Below, piece after piece: positions 14,989 to 24,260 of a stretch of DNA of 38,305 nt. The stretch is from a virus. The translations under genes and the position numbers were made by a program. The notes beneath the pieces were generated by a model. It saw nothing but the letters and a program-made list of their open reading frames with translations, was not told where the DNA came from and made no database searches. The stretch is taken from positions 1 through 38,305 of IMG/VR virus record IMGVR_UViG_3300009537_000066; one strand, written 5' to 3'. Within the stretch, counting starts at the first letter, position 1. Every line of letters starts with the position of its first letter.

Positions 14989-17763
14989 ATGGGAGCAATA
15001 TCAGATTCAGATGTATCAATAGACGCATCAGGTAATATCAGGTGGACAGGGGCGGCTACAACAAACCGACACACCATACTGGAATTTATTCAGTGGTTGA
15101 TGGACAAACAAGATGATGGTCAGGCTGCTGGCAATGACCTTCTTGACATTACTGTTGATACTCCGTTTGACCGTTCTACGGATCAAATCGTAACCCTCAA
15201 TTCTCCATTCAATATAGATGACACCTTTGCTACACATTTGTACGATGGCTCAGTAACCCAAAACGGGGGAGACGATATTTATTCAGGATTGGCAGTCATC
15301 GGACCTGTTGAAACCGGAACTGAATACATGATTCTTCAGGGTGGAAAAGTTCTCCCTTCTTTCTGGGGAACAGGTATAAACGCAGAGGCTTCTCCTTCAC
15401 TGGTGTTCTCACGACATCTAGTTAAGTCCAGAGAGGGTGGAGCAGACATTGATGGTCAGAGAATTACCGTACTAGCAAGAGAGCTTGGAGACCAGTACCG
15501 AAGGTTCCCTGTTACTCTTGGAACTGGTAACTCCGTTGCAGCTATTTCAAACGGTGCTGATATATTTAATGAGAAGTCAGACGCAACCCTTGCTGGATAT
15601 ACAACCATTACTAATACAGAAGGGTTCCAGCAAATTGATATTGATGGAAACGGAACAGGTGCAGGAGTTAATGAATACTACTCACAATGGACTAAGGCGG
15701 CACTTGAGGTTAATGATGTATATGAGAGAGCAAAATGGATTAGTCAGAGATCGCACCAGACCGACGTAACTGAAAATTTTGTTGCGGATACGGATTCTAT
15801 TATTGAAAATGGAACAATTGACGGACAGGCTCAATCCTTTATTGCAAGAGCAACAGTAGAACTACTTACTGAAGCAAGGGCAAATATTAAGATTAATGCT
15901 GGAACTCCAACAGGAACTTGTTACGCAGAGCTTTATATATCAGACGATGCTGCTTCAGAGCTTGCAGAGCCTACGGGAGGATTACTTGCAAGAAGTGAGG
16001 ATGTTTTAGCCTCGGCATTTACAAGTTCTTATGAAGAAACAATTTTTAGATTTAATAGATTTAATCCTGCAACAGGTGCAGACCAAATAGATGGTCTAAG
16101 GCTAACCGCTTCTCAAGAATACTTCATAGTATTTAGACATGATGCAGGAGACAGTTCAAACAATCTAGCAATATCTAGCGATGTTACAAATCCAGACTCA
16201 ACCATGAACACGGCTGAATCTTCAGCAGCTACTTGGACAGCAGCAGCTGGGGAAGATATTTACCTTGAGGTTAAATCAAGCCCAGAAATTCACGGAGTAC
16301 CAGGAGAAATCTTCCAGGGTATTAACGTGGAAGTGGGATACACTGGAGAGTCTGGAGCGGGTGTGCTTGAAACCGAAGCAACCAATGATGAACTGGCCAT
16401 TTGGGGAACACGAATTACTTATAATGGACTAACAGGGTCATTCCGTGAGGGTGAATATGTCGGAATATATGCCGATGGAACAACCACAAGTCCAAAATCT
16501 GGTGGACAGGTTCTGTATGACGATGGAACAGACATGGTTGTTGCATTAGAGAATCCCTCAGCCTCTGTAATTGCGTCAACCGATGATATTATTGGAGTTA
16601 CATCAGGTGCTGATGCCAATGTCACAGCTGTTGTTGATGAAGACTTGTCTGGAGGGTCTGGATATGTACTTGCTAAAGATGACAATGGAACAACTGGAGA
16701 GCTTTATCTTCAAGTCATCAGTGGAGTAAATCCTGTTAATACTAATGTAATTAGGTCAACTTCTGGTGCTGCATTGACAGCTTATGTAGACGCATCGGCC
16801 TCTATTACCACACGAACCCTTAACCCTGAGTTTATTGGAACATCAACTGGTTCGAACATAATTGGTACTTACGGTATTGGCTTTAACAAAGACGATGTTG
16901 GTGCAAGCGACAAGTTCTTTGATCTTTCAAACACAGACAGGACACCACCCAACAATGTTGTCTTTACTGTTTCAGGGCTAGTAGCGGGAGAAGACAGGGT
17001 TTTGGTTGGACCACGAAGTGGGTCTGCCCTAGACAGAGGACAATGGCTTGTTAGCACATTGCTTTCAAGTGAGACGGAAACATCTCTTGTAGTAAAAACA
17101 GGTACAGACACAGTTCCTTTCCCCGATGCCGAAGAGAATTGGCCTGACACTGGAATTGGATCAGACAATAGCAGACTTAGGATAGAAAGAGATGATGGTA
17201 TTTATGCAAGAGTTCCTTATGATAGTCATGACGGAAACAACACCTTTACTTTGGGAACTCCCAATACCGGAACTGCAACTATTGAAGTAAACGCAACAAA
17301 CGGAACATTTAATAGGTTGGCGGATGGCGACTTCCTAGCAGAAGGATTTGAGCACGGTTCTGTATTCACTGGGTCTGGCTTCACAAACGGGGGCAACAAC
17401 GCCCAATTTCTTGTAGCCTCAGCCAATGCTTCGCTCATAACTGTATATGACTCAACTGGAATGGTAACTGAGAGTGGTGGTGGTGGAAATGAAGTTCTGG
17501 CATCGGATGGATGGGATTTCAGTGCCACCAACGATTCAGCCAATGCTGCGGTAAATAATGATGTGTTTATGGCCTTTATTGATGTACTTGCTGATGCCAC
17601 CAGTGAAACCTTTACTGGTGTTCACACTACTGCCAATGACAGAAACCTGTTTGTACGAGTAAGAGATGGTGGGGGTACTCCAATTAAAACTTTTGAATCA
17701 ACATCTGCACAATTTAAGTCAACACCTCAGACTGTTGCCGCTGTTAGAACAGCTGATGTATAA
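14989..17763 (+). CDS. Large tail/baseplate structural protein
   Basis: This 924-residue, Gly/Thr/Asp/Ser-rich and almost Cys-free protein has the look of a multi-domain beta-rich virion protein. The N-terminus (FDRSTDQIVTLNSPFNIDD, GSVTQNGGDDIYSGL) is a pattern I have seen in structural proteins of uncultured podovirus-like phages. The middle (about 260-440) resembles a jelly-roll accessory domain. The C-terminal third holds repeated beta units. No enzyme motif is seen. It may be a tail-tip, fibre or neck appendage protein. Confidence 0.78.
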   Translation: MGAISDSDVSIDASGNIRWTGAATTNRHTILEFIQWLMDKQDDGQAAGNDLLDITVDTPFDRSTDQIVTLNSPFNIDDTFATHLYDGSVTQNGGDDIYSGLAVIGPVETGTEYMILQGGKVLPSFWGTGINAEASPSLVFSRHLVKSREGGADIDGQRITVLARELGDQYRRFPVTLGTGNSVAAISNGADIFNEKSDATLAGYTTITNTEGFQQIDIDGNGTGAGVNEYYSQWTKAALEVNDVYERAKWISQRSHQTDVTENFVADTDSIIENGTIDGQAQSFIARATVELLTEARANIKINAGTPTGTCYAELYISDDAASELAEPTGGLLARSEDVLASAFTSSYEETIFRFNRFNPATGADQIDGLRLTASQEYFIVFRHDAGDSSNNLAISSDVTNPDSTMNTAESSAATWTAAAGEDIYLEVKSSPEIHGVPGEIFQGINVEVGYTGESGAGVLETEATNDELAIWGTRITYNGLTGSFREGEYVGIYADGTTTSPKSGGQVLYDDGTDMVVALENPSASVIASTDDIIGVTSGADANVTAVVDEDLSGGSGYVLAKDDNGTTGELYLQVISGVNPVNTNVIRSTSGAALTAYVDASASITTRTLNPEFIGTSTGSNIIGTYGIGFNKDDVGASDKFFDLSNTDRTPPNNVVFTVSGLVAGEDRVLVGPRSGSALDRGQWLVSTLLSSETETSLVVKTGTDTVPFPDAEENWPDTGIGSDNSRLRIERDDGIYARVPYDSHDGNNTFTLGTPNTGTATIEVNATNGTFNRLADGDFLAEGFEHGSVFTGSGFTNGGNNAQFLVASANASLITVYDSTGMVTESGGGGNEVLASDGWDFSATNDSANAAVNNDVFMAFIDVLADATSETFTGVHTTANDRNLFVRVRDGGGTPIKTFESTSAQFKSTPQTVAAVRTADV

Positions 17764-17787
17764 TGGTAGCAATTTGAGGCTATCATT

Positions 17788-17961
17788 ATGGCAAGAAAAT
17801 ACACCAAATGTAAAGACTGTAAAGATATTATGTGGTTTGGAAGCAACGATACAGCTCCTCAAGCCGTGGTTTGTCCGTGTGGTTCAACCAAACTCACCGA
17901 AAGTGGCCCCGAAGGTAACTACGAAGAATTAACTCAAGAAGAAATTGATAGTTTACCTTAA
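17788..17961 (+). CDS. 57-residue zinc-ribbon protein
   Basis: This short gene runs ATG 17788 to TAA 17961. Its protein begins MARKYTKCKDCKDIMWFG and continues to VVCPCGSTKL, so two C-x2-C/C-x-C knuckles form a four-Cys rubredoxin-like zinc ribbon. The tail is acidic (EELTQEEIDSLP). It starts 24 nt after the large tail gene and stops 2 nt before the next ATG, so it fills the gap exactly. AATTTGAGG is a weak ribosome site. Function unknown. Confidence 0.8.
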   Translation: MARKYTKCKDCKDIMWFGSNDTAPQAVVCPCGSTKLTESGPEGNYEELTQEEIDSLP

Positions 17962-17963
17962 TT

Positions 17964-19829
17964 ATGGCAGCACCAACCTACGCAACAGATTTAACAGATA
18001 TAAACCTCGTAGAAACCGCTGGGGGGACTACTAATTGGAGTGCCTTGGGGGGTGGGTCTGCAGGGTTGTCTTCAGAAACAGACTATTTTATTCAGGGTGA
18101 CGGTTCTCTTTCAAAGGCTGGTTTTACAGCTACTACTAAAGGTATGATTTATGACGCCACCACCACAACCATAACTTCAGGTGATGCAATTTTCATTTGG
18201 ATGAAACAGAACAACCGTAACCTCATGGACACTCAGGCTGCTGGCGGACAACAGGTTGTTGTTGGAGATTCTACAAGTGTTTATGACCACTTCTACATTG
18301 ATGGTAGTGATTCAAGTGGTTCTGATTTGGCAGGATGGCGTACATTTGCTGTAGACCCTACACAGACACCAAGTACATCAACAGGAAGTCCAACTACTAC
18401 AAATTTTATAGGCGGTTTGTGGAAAATTCTTGGTTCAGGTTCACTTAAAGGTAATCCTAATGCCATAGATGCTTTTAGGCACGGTAGAGAATTAACCATT
18501 GTTGATGGAGATGCTGGAAATGGATATGCTACTTTTCTTGGTGCTGGTGCATTTGACGCCGCTACCACCAGAAGATGGGGAATACTCACACCAGTACAGG
18601 GTGGTTATATATTCCACGGAGCTTTTGTTATGGGAACAACCGGGACTTCGACAGACTTTAGAGACTCCAACAGGACAATAGCTGTGTTAGAAGATGAGTT
18701 TGTCCCAAGCACCTTTAACGAGTTTGAGATTAGACACGCCTCAAGTAATGTAGAGTGGAATAACATAACGATTAGCGCACTAGGTTCTACCGCCCCATTT
18801 ATTTTAACTTTAGATGTTGGCACATTTACGGGAGATGGTTGTATTTTCACAGGCGCAGGCACTACAGCTCTTGTAGCTTCTAGCGCTATGACCAATAGTC
18901 AGTGGATTAGCTGTGACACCGTAACAGCACCAGCCTCAGACTTAAGAGGTTCTAAGATTATCACAAGCGTTGTGGGAACAGATGCGGGGGCTTTGGTATA
19001 TAACAGTGCCACAGACACAGACGGAAACTTAGATAATATGACTTTTTCTAAAGGCTCTAACCAACATCACGCTATCACCTTTGGGACATCTGTTAGTAGT
19101 GAGATTACATTACGAGGCATTGAGTTTACAGATTTTGTGGCAACCCAAGACGACAACGGGGCAGCCCTTCAATTCCTTAATACGACAGGTGGTTTTAATG
19201 TAAATCTTGTTGGGTGTACTGTCGGCGGTTCGCCAGCCACCTCTAGTAATTTAGAAAGAGACGATGCTGCTTGTGCAACTGATGTTAATTTAGTATTTGA
19301 CCCAGTAACGGTTACAGTAAATGTAAAAGACCACCTTGGAGTAAACCTGCAAAATGCCAGAGTATATTTTGAGGCTTCTGATGGAACAGGGGATTTGCCA
19401 TACAATGCTTCAGTTACAAGTATTACTCGTTCTGGTACTACAGCAACTGTTACTTTCGGGGCTAGTCACAACCTTAATACTGGAGAATACATAAATCTTA
19501 GTGGGATAACTAACACTCTGAATCAAAAGGATAACTACGGGGCCAAACAAGTAACTTATTCAAGTTCAACAGTTGTAACTTATCAAACTCTTAACGAAGG
19601 AGATACCACTTATACAGGAACTATTACAGCAACGGGAGCTTTGCTTTATGGTTTAACTGATGCAAGTGGTAATATATCAAAATCAAAAACACTTACTAAT
19701 GACCAACCCCTAACTGGTTACGTTAGAAAATCTTCGGCCTCACCACGATATAAGACTTTTCAAATAGCTGGTACGTTGCCTAATGACGAAAACCTGTCAA
19801 TTAGTGTAAGATTAGTATTAGATGAATAA
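17964..19829 (+). CDS. Tail fibre/receptor-binding-type protein
   Basis: This 621-residue beta-rich, Thr/Gly/Ser/Asn-rich protein has a central part (about 250-420) that reads like short parallel beta-helix turns (NITISALGS, GCIFTGAGTT, WISCDTVTAP, LRGIEFTDF). It then has a regulatory-like beta-sandwich (VTVNVKDHLGVNLQNARVYFEA, about 450) and a C-terminal domain. This build fits fibres or receptor-binding appendages. There is no visible catalytic motif. It follows the zinc ribbon by 2 nt. Confidence 0.75.
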   Translation: MAAPTYATDLTDINLVETAGGTTNWSALGGGSAGLSSETDYFIQGDGSLSKAGFTATTKGMIYDATTTTITSGDAIFIWMKQNNRNLMDTQAAGGQQVVVGDSTSVYDHFYIDGSDSSGSDLAGWRTFAVDPTQTPSTSTGSPTTTNFIGGLWKILGSGSLKGNPNAIDAFRHGRELTIVDGDAGNGYATFLGAGAFDAATTRRWGILTPVQGGYIFHGAFVMGTTGTSTDFRDSNRTIAVLEDEFVPSTFNEFEIRHASSNVEWNNITISALGSTAPFILTLDVGTFTGDGCIFTGAGTTALVASSAMTNSQWISCDTVTAPASDLRGSKIITSVVGTDAGALVYNSATDTDGNLDNMTFSKGSNQHHAITFGTSVSSEITLRGIEFTDFVATQDDNGAALQFLNTTGGFNVNLVGCTVGGSPATSSNLERDDAACATDVNLVFDPVTVTVNVKDHLGVNLQNARVYFEASDGTGDLPYNASVTSITRSGTTATVTFGASHNLNTGEYINLSGITNTLNQKDNYGAKQVTYSSSTVVTYQTLNEGDTTYTGTITATGALLYGLTDASGNISKSKTLTNDQPLTGYVRKSSASPRYKTFQIAGTLPNDENLSISVRLVLDE

Positions 19830-19830
19830 T

Positions 19831-20247
19831 ATGACAAAAATAAGTAAGGCTAAGGCTACAAAGATGGCTAATAAAATACAAGAGGATTTTATAGCCAAAG
19901 GTTTTAAAAAACTAGATAAGGATAAGATATCACTTAGACCACCGAAGATTAAGTGGGGCAAGCAATATGGTAAGTTTACAAGCGAAAAGAAAATTGAGTA
20001 TTTGGAGAAACTAGCTGCCACCATGAACCACGCTGCATGGCTTATTCAGAACGAGCGTAATGAACTGTTGAAAAAGATTGATAAAAAGGAAGAGCAATTA
20101 GAAAAAATGAAAGAGTCAATGGACATGAATATTCAGATGCTACACGGTGAGATGGAGAAAATTAATCTGGAGCGTCAAAAATTCAACGATGCAAGTACGA
20201 AAATTAAGGGAAACGATATTAAAGAATATTTGAAAAAATGGCAATAA
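19831..20247 (+). CDS. Coiled-coil hypothetical protein
   Basis: This 138-residue Lys/Glu-rich protein has a long coiled coil through its second half (NERNELLKKIDKKEEQLEKM, then EMEKINLERQKF). ATG 19831 is preceded by GAATAAT, as at other starts here. An ATG at 19822 adds three residues and cannot be excluded. It overlaps the next gene by 10 nt. It may be a chaperone or assembly factor for the fibre genes next to it. Confidence 0.72.
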   Translation: MTKISKAKATKMANKIQEDFIAKGFKKLDKDKISLRPPKIKWGKQYGKFTSEKKIEYLEKLAATMNHAAWLIQNERNELLKKIDKKEEQLEKMKESMDMNIQMLHGEMEKINLERQKFNDASTKIKGNDIKEYLKKWQ

Positions 20248-20672
20248 TAGAAGGGGTTACTGTGGATTGGAGGTCGTCGCCGAGGATAATTACAGTTCCA
20301 AGTCCTCTTACAGAAATAACAATAACAGACCTTCAGGATACATTACTTGACATAGAGGATAGTGATGAGGGTATTTTGTGGCCTCATTTAAGAAACACTG
20401 CTGGTGGTGAAGATCTGGGGGGAGGAGTTTTTGTTTCCCTAACGATGGAATTACAAAATGCAAAGCTGGCATTCGAGGCTAGGGGTGGGCCAGACTATGT
20501 TGCTTGTGTTGTGTCTGGTGGAAATTTGGTGGCTGTCGATGATGTGGGAGACAGTGCAGATCCCATACAACCAACCGATTATACACAAGTAACAATAGCT
20601 CAATCTGCCTCCGCCACATCTTTAGATACAGACTCACTTTCTCTCGTTAAGTTTCTTGCTTTACAGGAATAA
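20238..20672 (+). CDS. Small virion-associated protein
   Basis: This 144-residue beta-rich protein begins IEGVTVDWRSSPRIITVPSPLTEITI, a pattern I have seen in tail or neck proteins of uncultured phages. LWPHLRNTAGGEDLGGGVFV and LQNAKLAFEARGGPDYVACVVSGGNL follow. It starts within the end of the coiled-coil gene and ends at cassette D. No enzyme motif. Confidence 0.72.
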   Translation: MAIIEGVTVDWRSSPRIITVPSPLTEITITDLQDTLLDIEDSDEGILWPHLRNTAGGEDLGGGVFVSLTMELQNAKLAFEARGGPDYVACVVSGGNLVAVDDVGDSADPIQPTDYTQVTIAQSASATSLDTDSLSLVKFLALQE

Positions 20673-20683
20673 TGTGCTATAAT
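20656..20683 (+). promoter_or_regulatory. Cassette D promoter
   Basis: -35 TTGCTT at 20656-20661, 16-bp spacer, -10 TATAAT at 20678-20683 with extended TGC. AGGTTAA is at 20691-20697, 8 nt after the -10. GTTA/TAAC (20693-20710) can form a small hairpin around AAAGCTTT just ahead of the terminator. Confidence 0.75.
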
Positions 20684-20712
20684 TTGACAAAGGTTAAAAG
20701 CTTTAGCTAACA

Positions 20713-20737
20713 CCCGCCAAAAGTGGTGGGGTTTTTT
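20713..20737 (+). terminator. Cassette D terminator/attenuator overlapping a ribosome site
   Basis: CCCGCC (20713-20718) pairs with GGTGGG (20725-20730), then six T (20732-20737) directly followed by ATG 20738. GGTGGGG is also the only SD-like tract for that gene, so terminator folding would hide the ribosome site. Confidence 0.8.
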
Positions 20738-21253
20738 ATGTCTGATTTAAAACCACTTACTTTTAGTATCGGAAAGGGGTCATGGACACTTTCCCCCAAA
20801 TTTCATGAATTTGCGGACTTTCTAGGATTAATAGAAAGGGATGCAAAAGGTGTAGTGTGGAAAGTAGACGAAAGGACTAAGGAGAGATTGGGACAAATAT
20901 ATCTTTGGGGAGTGTTTAAAGCAAAAACTACAGATATAGACAAGGTTAAAGAGCAGGTTTACGAATTACAAAGAAAAGTGGGGAACAATTGGACAGAGAA
21001 AACCTTAGTAGATAGGCTTTGGGATCAAACAATGTTTGATTCTAGCTTTCAAAAAAATTTAGATGGGCTTTTAAAATACGACAAAAAAAAGAAAGAAGAA
21101 AAAGAGACAAAGGTAGACAGACCTAAAAAAGCTAAACCAGCACAAGGAAAAGAACTTGGAAAGGTTGAGCCAATCAAAAAAGAACCAGAAAGGGAGCTGA
21201 AAATAAAAGAGAGCCCTGGGGGGGAACTCAAATCAGAACCAATTAAAATATAA
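20738..21253 (+). CDS. Hypothetical protein, paralogue of the gene at 14001
   Basis: This 171-residue protein has an N-terminal domain that matches the product of the gene at 14001 in order and spacing (SPKFHEFADFLGL, VVWKVDE, IYLWG, KTLVDRLWDQT). The extra C-terminus (about 115-171) is very Lys/Glu/Pro-rich and probably disordered. ATG 20738 was chosen over in-frame GTG codons lying in the cassette D hairpin. Its stop overlaps the next ATG (TAATG). Function unknown. Confidence 0.78.
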   Translation: MSDLKPLTFSIGKGSWTLSPKFHEFADFLGLIERDAKGVVWKVDERTKERLGQIYLWGVFKAKTTDIDKVKEQVYELQRKVGNNWTEKTLVDRLWDQTMFDSSFQKNLDGLLKYDKKKKEEKETKVDRPKKAKPAQGKELGKVEPIKKEPERELKIKESPGGELKSEPIKI

Positions 21254-22662
21254 TGGCAACAAGAAAATACCCTAACGAAGTAATAAGAGACGAACACGAT
21301 GAAACATTAAACGCTAAGAAAGTTAGCATTATTTCTGGTGCCGTGGGTAATGCGACAGTAAATGTTGCCGGTTCAGCCACAATTTATGCGGTAGTAAATG
21401 CCGGTAGCGGCGGGACTTCAGCTACCGACGACTCAGCCTTCACGGTAGATTCTGACTCAGGAACTCCCTTCATGGGTCTTTATGAATCCTCAGAAGATGT
21501 TGTTGATAACAATGATGTTGGTGTGGTCGGAATGACAGCAAACCGCTGGCTTAAAACTTCCCAACAAAGCTCGGCTACTATTTTTGCAGTTGTAAATACA
21601 ACGGCGGCAGGACAGGCATCCGTTGTAATAGATGGAGTTGTTGCGGTGGACGCTACAGGACAAGGTGATGTACCAATCACACTGGACAGTGAGGCTGTGG
21701 TGTTAGGTGGTAGCGTGGCAGGGATAGGATTTGCAACCGTTCACCAGGGCGACGATCCCTGGAATGTTGCAGTTGTGGGCAATGTCACAGTAGACCAAGT
21801 AGATGTTGTGACTGCTGTTACTGATATCACAAATCCAATTGCTATTAAGGGGAATATGACATTGAGTGATTCTAAAACCTATGTTGGTTTAGCCACTATT
21901 ACCGCAGGGAGAGGACATCAATACATAGGTTTGGCAACAGTAAGGCCCGTTGGTTTAACGACAGTGGTTCAAACAGGAAATACGACTGTTATACAGGCAG
22001 ATGTATCCAGAACTATAACAGGAAATATAACTCTTTCAGATGCTAAAACATATATTGGTCTAACAACTTCCATTATTGGTAATCCAACAACAGCCCCAGG
22101 AGTTTTTCAATTATATGACGATGCCTCTGGACCCGTAGATGTGGCTTCAACAGGTTCTGATAATTCTTCAACCGACAGTTTGAGGCTCAAGGTTCGTGCG
22201 GGTGCGGAATATTTCAATGGTACAGGATGGGACAGAATGAGAGGGGACACAACAGATGGCTTACTCGTTAATTTAGGATCTAATAATGATGTAGCGGTAA
22301 AGGGGAATGTAACCGTAAGTGTGGCAGGTCCTGCACAAACAATAGTCCCACAGAAGATATCTTTATCAGAAGCATCAATAGCAACCATAGCTATTCCCAC
22401 AACCACATTCAAGATAACAAGTATGGTTATGAACTCAGATGCCACCGTTAGGGTATCCATAAAATCTGGTGCAACATACTTAACAGGTAATGCTACCATA
22501 GGGATAACACTAAATCCTGGAGGAGGTTTTGTAAAAGATGGAACCATAGATTCACCCTCGTTTACAGGACTTGCTAATGCCGAGGCAATAGTGATAGAAA
22601 AGTTTGATATGACGGGAACATCGGCAAACATTGGAGGATATTTGAGTTATTATGAAGATTAA
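21253..22662 (+). CDS. Repetitive beta-rich tail protein
   Basis: This 469-residue Val/Thr/Ala/Gly-rich protein has degenerate repeats. GNVTVDQVD, GNMTLSDSKTYVGLATI, GNITLSDAKTYIGLTT and GNVTVSVAG recur through residues 170-360. A C-terminal beta-sandwich ends NIGGYLSYYED. The repeats suggest an elongated fibre or spike shaft. It is joined to both neighbours by one-base stop/start overlaps (TAATG). Confidence 0.72.
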   Translation: MATRKYPNEVIRDEHDETLNAKKVSIISGAVGNATVNVAGSATIYAVVNAGSGGTSATDDSAFTVDSDSGTPFMGLYESSEDVVDNNDVGVVGMTANRWLKTSQQSSATIFAVVNTTAAGQASVVIDGVVAVDATGQGDVPITLDSEAVVLGGSVAGIGFATVHQGDDPWNVAVVGNVTVDQVDVVTAVTDITNPIAIKGNMTLSDSKTYVGLATITAGRGHQYIGLATVRPVGLTTVVQTGNTTVIQADVSRTITGNITLSDAKTYIGLTTSIIGNPTTAPGVFQLYDDASGPVDVASTGSDNSSTDSLRLKVRAGAEYFNGTGWDRMRGDTTDGLLVNLGSNNDVAVKGNVTVSVAGPAQTIVPQKISLSEASIATIAIPTTTFKITSMVMNSDATVRVSIKSGATYLTGNATIGITLNPGGGFVKDGTIDSPSFTGLANAEAIVIEKFDMTGTSANIGGYLSYYED

Positions 22663-23747
22663 TGTACGACAAATCCAAACTAACACCAAAGAATGAGCCT
22701 AAAGATAGAATTGAAATAGAAATTGGAGACTTCAAGCAACCCGAATTTATACCACAGGTTAAGTTAATGAGGTGGGATAATGAGGTCAATGTCTCCATCC
22801 GTCAGCAAAGCGAAGGTACTCCCAATTTTTATGAGGTAGATGAGGGGTATGAATTCGAAGTTATCTTAACCGAGAAACCCGTAAGTAATAAAGTAAGGTT
22901 TACTATCAACCACAAGGAACTTAACTTTTATTACCAGCCCGAATTAACCCAAGAGGAGATTGACGAAGGTGCAGTAAGACCAGATGAAGTAGTAGGAAGC
23001 TACGCTGTATACCATAAGTCTAAAGGTGGAATGAACCGAGCCGATGGAATGGAATATAAGGCAGGTAAAGCATTTCATATCTACAGACCCTACGCCCAAG
23101 ACGCAAATGGAATGGGAGTTTGGTGTGATCTAAAAATAACAGGTGGATATCTAAACATAACCATTCCTCAAGACTTTTTAGACCAAGCAGCATATCCAGT
23201 AATAGTAGATCCTACTTTTGGTTATACGAGCATAGGAGGGTCAGGTAATGGCACACAACTAGATGCAGACAGAATTTGGGGTGCAGATGATACTGGAGCA
23301 ACAGGACATCATGACGCTCCAGAAGATGGCAATGTTTCATCTATAACTTTTTATACAGGTGGTTCCGATGCAATCAGACCCGTTTTGTATGATGCTGATG
23401 ATTCTTTTGCTCTTGTTACCTATGGAGACGAAATCACAACGAGTGTTGGGGCTGATTGGAATAATATGTCCGTTACTTCAGCACCTATCACTTCAGGAAC
23501 AAGATACCCCATGTGTTTTTGGACAGGAACCGATAATGTTCTCTATTACTACGATTCTGTTACCGATGATGATGTAAGGGGAGATTCTTTTACTTATCAC
23601 TCAACAAATGCTCCCGCAGACCCAGCAGCTTTTACATCTACAATTGCTGATAGAAGAATGTCCATCTACGCCACCTATACAGCAAGTGGTGGAGGAACTA
23701 CTGAAGATAAATCATTCATGACAACCAATAAATTTTGGGGAGGTTGA
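22662..23747 (+). CDS. Tail fibre-like protein
   Basis: This 361-residue protein has an N-terminal half (1-180) resembling a capsule- or envelope-type beta domain that ends DFLDQAAYPVIVDPTFGY. This hinge sequence precedes variable C-terminal domains in many phage and bacterial surface proteins. The C-terminal half (190-345) is a Thr/Ser/Asp-rich jelly-roll-like unit. The hinge suggests exchangeable C-terminal tips. Its end overlaps the cassette E -35. Confidence 0.72.
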   Translation: MYDKSKLTPKNEPKDRIEIEIGDFKQPEFIPQVKLMRWDNEVNVSIRQQSEGTPNFYEVDEGYEFEVILTEKPVSNKVRFTINHKELNFYYQPELTQEEIDEGAVRPDEVVGSYAVYHKSKGGMNRADGMEYKAGKAFHIYRPYAQDANGMGVWCDLKITGGYLNITIPQDFLDQAAYPVIVDPTFGYTSIGGSGNGTQLDADRIWGADDTGATGHHDAPEDGNVSSITFYTGGSDAIRPVLYDADDSFALVTYGDEITTSVGADWNNMSVTSAPITSGTRYPMCFWTGTDNVLYYYDSVTDDDVRGDSFTYHSTNAPADPAAFTSTIADRRMSIYATYTASGGGTTEDKSFMTTNKFWGG

Positions 23748-23772
23748 TAGATTTTCAATTGAATGATATACT
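23744..23772 (+). promoter_or_regulatory. Cassette E promoter
   Basis: -35 TTGATA at 23744-23749, 17-bp spacer, -10 TATACT at 23767-23772 with extended TGA. This is the best -35/-10 pair of the cassette family. AGGTTAA is at 23780-23786, 8 nt after the -10. Confidence 0.78.
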
Positions 23773-23800
23773 ATGCAAAAGGTTAATCTTTTAAGAAACG

Positions 23801-23824
23801 CCAACGGGAAACCGTTGGTTTTTT
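23801..23824 (+). terminator. Cassette E terminator/attenuator with GAAA tetraloop
   Basis: Perfect 7-bp stem CCAACGG/CCGTTGG (23801-23807 and 23812-23818) closed by a GAAA tetraloop, followed by six T. It begins about 21 nt after the predicted promoter start. The next gene begins 52 nt further on with its own GGGGTGATT ribosome site. Confidence 0.88.
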
Positions 23825-23875
23825 GTGTGGCAACAAATTAAAGCCGAACATAAGACAGAAATGGGGTGATTAAAC

Positions 23876-24256
23876 ATGGCAGACCTAACAGACTTACAAT
23901 CAGCAAGCGATAAGCATATTTTAAACGATGATGCTACGCCAACGCTAAAATTAACTAACACCAACACCACTTTAAGCAGCTACGCTCTTGAAGTTAATGG
24001 TATGGATTTGAATGTTTCAGCTAGCAGGATTCCTGCAGCTAACGCAACTGTCATTAGTTACAACGTGGCTGGTGCTTCTAGGGCAAGCGGAGCAGTTTTG
24101 GGATTTGAGGCTGGAGCCTTAGTATCTCTTACATCCGTTTTATCAACCACAGGAGGTGCAGCAGGAACATATGGACTTAGAGTTTTAGTGGGTGATGGTG
24201 AATTCGGATGGATTCCTGTTTACCCAGATGGTGCTGTAACAGCAGCAGCTTTGTAA
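23876..24256 (+). CDS. Small virion protein
   Basis: This 126-residue Ala/Thr/Gly-rich protein has a strong ribosome site (ATGGGGTGATTAAACATG). The beta-rich middle (SYALEVNGMDLNVSASRIP) and hydrophobic end (TYGLRVLVGDGEFGWIPV) resemble small head decoration or tail proteins. It leads the connector/tail tube operon after cassette E. No confident family. Confidence 0.72.
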   Translation: MADLTDLQSASDKHILNDDATPTLKLTNTNTTLSSYALEVNGMDLNVSASRIPAANATVISYNVAGASRASGAVLGFEAGALVSLTSVLSTTGGAAGTYGLRVLVGDGEFGWIPVYPDGAVTAAAL

Positions 24257-24260
24257 TAAC

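Noticed and set aside
15000-18600. Long open frames on the minus strand opposite the tail genes
   Set aside because: They mirror strong + strand genes, lack ribosome sites and have Ser/Pro/Val-biased shadow composition.
20723-20737. Longer GTG/TTG starts reading through terminator hairpins (4585, 20723, 34009)
   Set aside because: They would translate the hairpin and T-tract into unconvincing residues; the following ATG is preferred.
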